From contig JASBSN010000090.1 in NCBI GenBank assembly GCA_030148915.1, positions 1-64,000 on the forward strand: 64,000 bases of DNA. Reading direction: 5' to 3'. Each line of letters opens with the position of its first letter. The first letter of the stretch is position 1. Shown piece by piece: positions 61,677-64,000 of this stretch. A program made the translations under genes and the position numbers. The notes under the pieces were generated by a model. The model did not search any database, was not told the DNA's origin, and saw nothing but the letters and a program-made list of their open reading frames with translations. The DNA is from Thiogranum sp. Its GTDB lineage: Bacteria; Pseudomonadota; Gammaproteobacteria; DSM-19610.

Positions 61677-63434
61677 ATGCAGTGGGACCAAAGCTCTGAG
61701 ATCGACCGCGCCGGCGGTCTGCTGAAATATGTCCAGCCGGTACACCCGTCCACGCCGATGCTCGAGGTTTTCGAGCGCTTCATCAGCCACACCTCTCTTT
61801 ACTCTGTGCCGGTGGTGGAGCTCAAGTCGCCGGTAGGGCTGGTCAATCGCAACAAGCTTATAGAGCTGTTCAGCAAGCCCTTCACGCGTGAGCTGTACGG
61901 CAGGAAGCCGATCTGTGATCTCATGGACCGCAAGCCCATCGTCGTTGATGTCGGCGAAAGCACCGACGATCTGGCGCGCATTATTGTCGACGCCGGCATG
62001 CAATATATGTACGACGGTTTTATCCTGACCGAGGGTGAAGCCTACGTCGGTATGGGAACCGGGCATGATTTGTTGAATGCCATAACCGAACGTAAACAGG
62101 CGCACCTTTATCATCTCGCTCACTACGACCAGCTCACCGGACTGCCGAACCGATTATTGTTGATGGATCGGCTGACCCATGCCTGTTCGCAGGCATACCG
62201 GCGTGAGCGGTTGGTCGCTCTGCTGTTTATTGATCTCGATCGTTTTAAACTGGTCAACGACACCCACGGCCACGTTATCGGGGATCGTCTGCTGCAGGAA
62301 ATTGCTTCTCGTCTGAAGTTATGCCTTCGCAGCAATGATACGGTTGCCCGTCTTGGCGGTGATGAATTTACTGTGATTCTGGAAGATATTCAGCACGTGG
62401 AAACCGTCGCGGGAGTCGCGAGAAAACTCCTGGCGGCTTTGTCGGCGCCGGTCGAAATCGAGCGCCACGAGCTATTCATCAGCGCCAGCATTGGCGTCGT
62501 GTTCTATCCGTTTTCCAATGACACCAGTGAGAGTCTGATAAAAAAGGCCGACGCCGCCATGTATTCCGCCAAGCAGCACGGCCGCAACGGTTTCCAGTTC
62601 TTCACCTGGGAAATGAGTGCTGCGGTGTTCGAGCGCTTGAGGATAGAAAACAGTCTGCGCTATGCATTGGAGCGAAATGAGCTCGTACTGCATTACCAGC
62701 CCCAGGTGGAATTGAGCACCGGCCGGCTGGTCGGAGTTGAAGCTCTGCTGCGCTGGAGTCACCCCGAGATGGGCCTGATCTCACCGGATGTATTTATTCC
62801 CATAGCGGAGGAATGTGGTCTGATTCATGAAATCGGCGAGCACGTCCTGCGCACCGCCTGCAGTCAGAACCACGCTTGGCAGAAGGCCGGGCTGCCGCCG
62901 GTCAAAGTCGCGGTTAATCTTTCTGCCTGTCAGATGAATCAGGCCTTGCCGAAGCTGGTGCAGTTGATACTGGGTGAAACCGGTCTGGGGCCCTCCTATC
63001 TCGAACTGGAATTGACTGAAAATATTCTGCTGGAAAATGTCGACGAGTCAATCGAGATTTTGCGCGAGCTGAGCGGCATGGGCGTTAAGGCCTCGATCGA
63101 TGATTTCGGTACCGGCTATTCGTCGCTGAGTTACTTGCAGCGCCTGCCAATTAGCACGTTGAAGATAGATCGCTCTTTCCTGTTTGGCGTCCAGTCCGAA
63201 GCTGACGACACGACGCTTATCACGACAATTATCGCCATGGCTCATAACATGAAGCTAAATGTCATCGCCGAAGGCGTGGAAACATTTTGTCAGCTGCAAA
63301 TGCTGCAGACAAACAATTGTGACTACGCGCAGGGTTATTACTTCAGCCGTCCGTGTCCGGCGAATGAAGTGGCTGAATTGTTGGACAGCCGGTATGCGCT
63401 TGTCTCGCCGGCTCCTCGGCGTGAGAAATGCTAG
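61677..63434 (+). CDS. CBS-like, GGDEF and EAL domain protein (c-di-GMP synthesis and/or breakdown)
   Basis: A 585-residue cytoplasmic protein. ATG at 61677 is chosen because the upstream ATG (61581) lies within a TATAAT box and codes 32 unlikely residues. Residues ~10-125 resemble a CBS-pair sensor (VHPSTPMLEVFERFISHTSLYSVPVVE, then PIVVDVGESTDDLARIIVDAGMQYMYDGFIL). The cyclase motif GGDEF (227-231) is intact and is preceded by the product-inhibition site RSND. The phosphodiesterase motif EAL (355-357), IDDFGTGYSS and EGVE are intact too. Both activities are possible. It may supply the signal for the riboswitch and PilZ gene nearby. Confidence 0.94.
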   Translation: MQWDQSSEIDRAGGLLKYVQPVHPSTPMLEVFERFISHTSLYSVPVVELKSPVGLVNRNKLIELFSKPFTRELYGRKPICDLMDRKPIVVDVGESTDDLARIIVDAGMQYMYDGFILTEGEAYVGMGTGHDLLNAITERKQAHLYHLAHYDQLTGLPNRLLLMDRLTHACSQAYRRERLVALLFIDLDRFKLVNDTHGHVIGDRLLQEIASRLKLCLRSNDTVARLGGDEFTVILEDIQHVETVAGVARKLLAALSAPVEIERHELFISASIGVVFYPFSNDTSESLIKKADAAMYSAKQHGRNGFQFFTWEMSAAVFERLRIENSLRYALERNELVLHYQPQVELSTGRLVGVEALLRWSHPEMGLISPDVFIPIAEECGLIHEIGEHVLRTACSQNHAWQKAGLPPVKVAVNLSACQMNQALPKLVQLILGETGLGPSYLELELTENILLENVDESIEILRELSGMGVKASIDDFGTGYSSLSYLQRLPISTLKIDRSFLFGVQSEADDTTLITTIIAMAHNMKLNVIAEGVETFCQLQMLQTNNCDYAQGYYFSRPCPANEVAELLDSRYALVSPAPRREKC

Positions 63435-63919
63435 GGAAGCTGATTAATTCCTTTTCCGTCATTCTGGCGTGTGCCTGAATCCAGCAAGATCAACGCATTG
63501 GATTCCGGCATGCGCCGGAATGACGAATTGAGGCGTATGTTCCGTCATTCTGGCGTATGCCAGAATCCAGTTAAATCAGTGCATTGGATGATTGGCTTCG
63601 CTCGCCCTTCGGGCTGGAGCTTTGCAGCCCGTACAGTTTGTCATGGGCGGCGTCACCCTGCTCAGAATCGATAGCGCCACTCGCCGATGATCGGCTGGCG
63701 CGGCGTACCGGCTCACCGCAGCGGGTCAGAGGGTAACGGGATGCGCAGCTGTCGTCGGGCAACAGGTCACATCCATCCGCCCCGGGCGTGGGACTGTAGG
63801 AAGGCCCTGTAGGGGGACGCCGATATTGCGTCGCGGCCCTCGCGGTCTATTATCTTACCTGGCCTGCCCAGGTGTTCGACCTGGCAGGGGCCGGATCAAA
63901 CGCCAGGGAGTTTTTTTAT
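63435..63919. other. Repeat-bearing intergenic region
   Basis: 485 bases without a gene. It begins with dispersed-type inverted repeats (63456-63590). It continues with a GC-rich hairpin near 63598-63620 (GCTCGCCC...GGGCTGGAGC) and then unremarkable sequence. Confidence 0.6.
63456..63590. repeat. Inverted-repeat elements of the CGTCATTC...GAATCCAG type, one and a half copies
   Basis: CCGTCATTCTGGCGTGTG...GAATCCAG (63456-63484) is followed after 14 bases by its inverted partner, TTGGATTCCGGCATGCG...GAATGACG (63498-63525). A second copy, CCGTCATTCTGGCGTATG...GAATCCAG (63542-63570), is followed by only the first bases of the partner (GCATTGGAT). Each arm is itself a palindrome (TTCCGGCATGCGCCGGAA). 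Elements of this look are scattered in many proteobacterial genomes. Confidence 0.8.
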
Positions 63920-64000
63920 ATGGCCACACTGGATTCCACCGCACCGCGTGCCGGCGCGCCTTTTGCGATCAAGGACTGTGCCCTGGTCGCCTTGGCAACC
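63920..64000 (+). CDS. DUF5752-like protein, N-terminal part (3' end outside window)
   Basis: ATG at 63920 follows GGAG by nine bases, and the frame is open for 27 codons to the edge. APFAIKDCALVALAT resembles the start of DUF5752 proteins (FAIKDCAL...ATG). The fragment is too short for more. Confidence 0.5.
   Translation, partial: MATLDSTAPRAGAPFAIKDCALVALAT

Overview
The window reads as a chromosomal segment of a GC-rich gammaproteobacterial sulfur-oxidising chemolithoautotroph. Three things support this. Calvin-cycle genes are present: a CbbO-like Rubisco activase subunit at the left edge, a CbbR-type LysR regulator and a phosphoribulokinase. There is a type I sulfide:quinone oxidoreductase with its three redox cysteines. 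The housekeeping genes (purEK/purC, thiSG, trmB, mutY-yggX, ctaA) look gammaproteobacterial. No phage, transposase, CRISPR array or plasmid gene was found. I cannot name a genus from sequence alone.

Layout. 1-4092: end of cbbO, two unrecognised small genes, sulfide:quinone oxidoreductase, sixA, cbbR. 4093-10220: P2-type ATPase, purK-purE, purC, small exported protein. 10303-28258: an almost complete tungsten/molybdenum formate dehydrogenase island. Its leftward operon is tupA-tupB-tupC-moeA-fdhD plus a helix-turn-helix/PBP regulator. Its rightward part is an NtrC-family activator with a degenerate receiver, then DUF3305, DUF3306, a polyferredoxin, a TorD chaperone, a Tat peptide protein, fdhA, fdhB, two tiny lipoproteins and the cytochrome b subunit, followed by mobA and mobB. 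Two sigma-54 promoters (about 17722 and 20681) stand in front of the two halves of the rightward cluster. 28303-41861: CPBP protease, HDOD protein, cytochrome c, heme A synthase, DsrE-like protein, fatty-acid cis/trans isomerase, FIST protein, phosphoribulokinase, trmB, thiG, thiS, acyl-CoA ligase and OmpA lipoprotein. 42030-48711: nucleotidyltransferase, a PEP-CTERM protein, tRNA-Gly, AsmA, and two nucleotide-sugar enzymes that point to extracellular or surface polysaccharide. 48725-53259: mutY, yggX, tRNA-Phe with a tRNA-like fossil behind it, a three-lipoprotein CsgG/DUF4810/DUF799 operon, a DUF4124 protein and an alcohol-dehydrogenase remnant. 53249-64000: c-di-GMP/chemotaxis and envelope genes: PDC sensor protein, a methyl-accepting protein with a PilZ domain, TPR protein, RND efflux pair, CBS-GGDEF-EAL protein, inverted repeats, and the start of a DUF5752-like gene.

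How the genes work together. Sulfide oxidation supplies electrons and the Calvin cycle fixes CO2. Tungstate or molybdate is imported by TupABC, built into the pterin by MoeA, MobA and MobB, and the sulfur is added by FdhD. The product is a periplasmic Cys-type formate dehydrogenase that passes electrons to a membrane cytochrome b. The most striking regulatory arrangement is at 54397-56353. A sigma-28-like promoter is followed by a c-di-GMP-I (GEMM) riboswitch, and then by a methyl-accepting protein that carries its own PilZ c-di-GMP-binding domain. The same second messenger therefore appears able to act on both the RNA and the protein of one gene.
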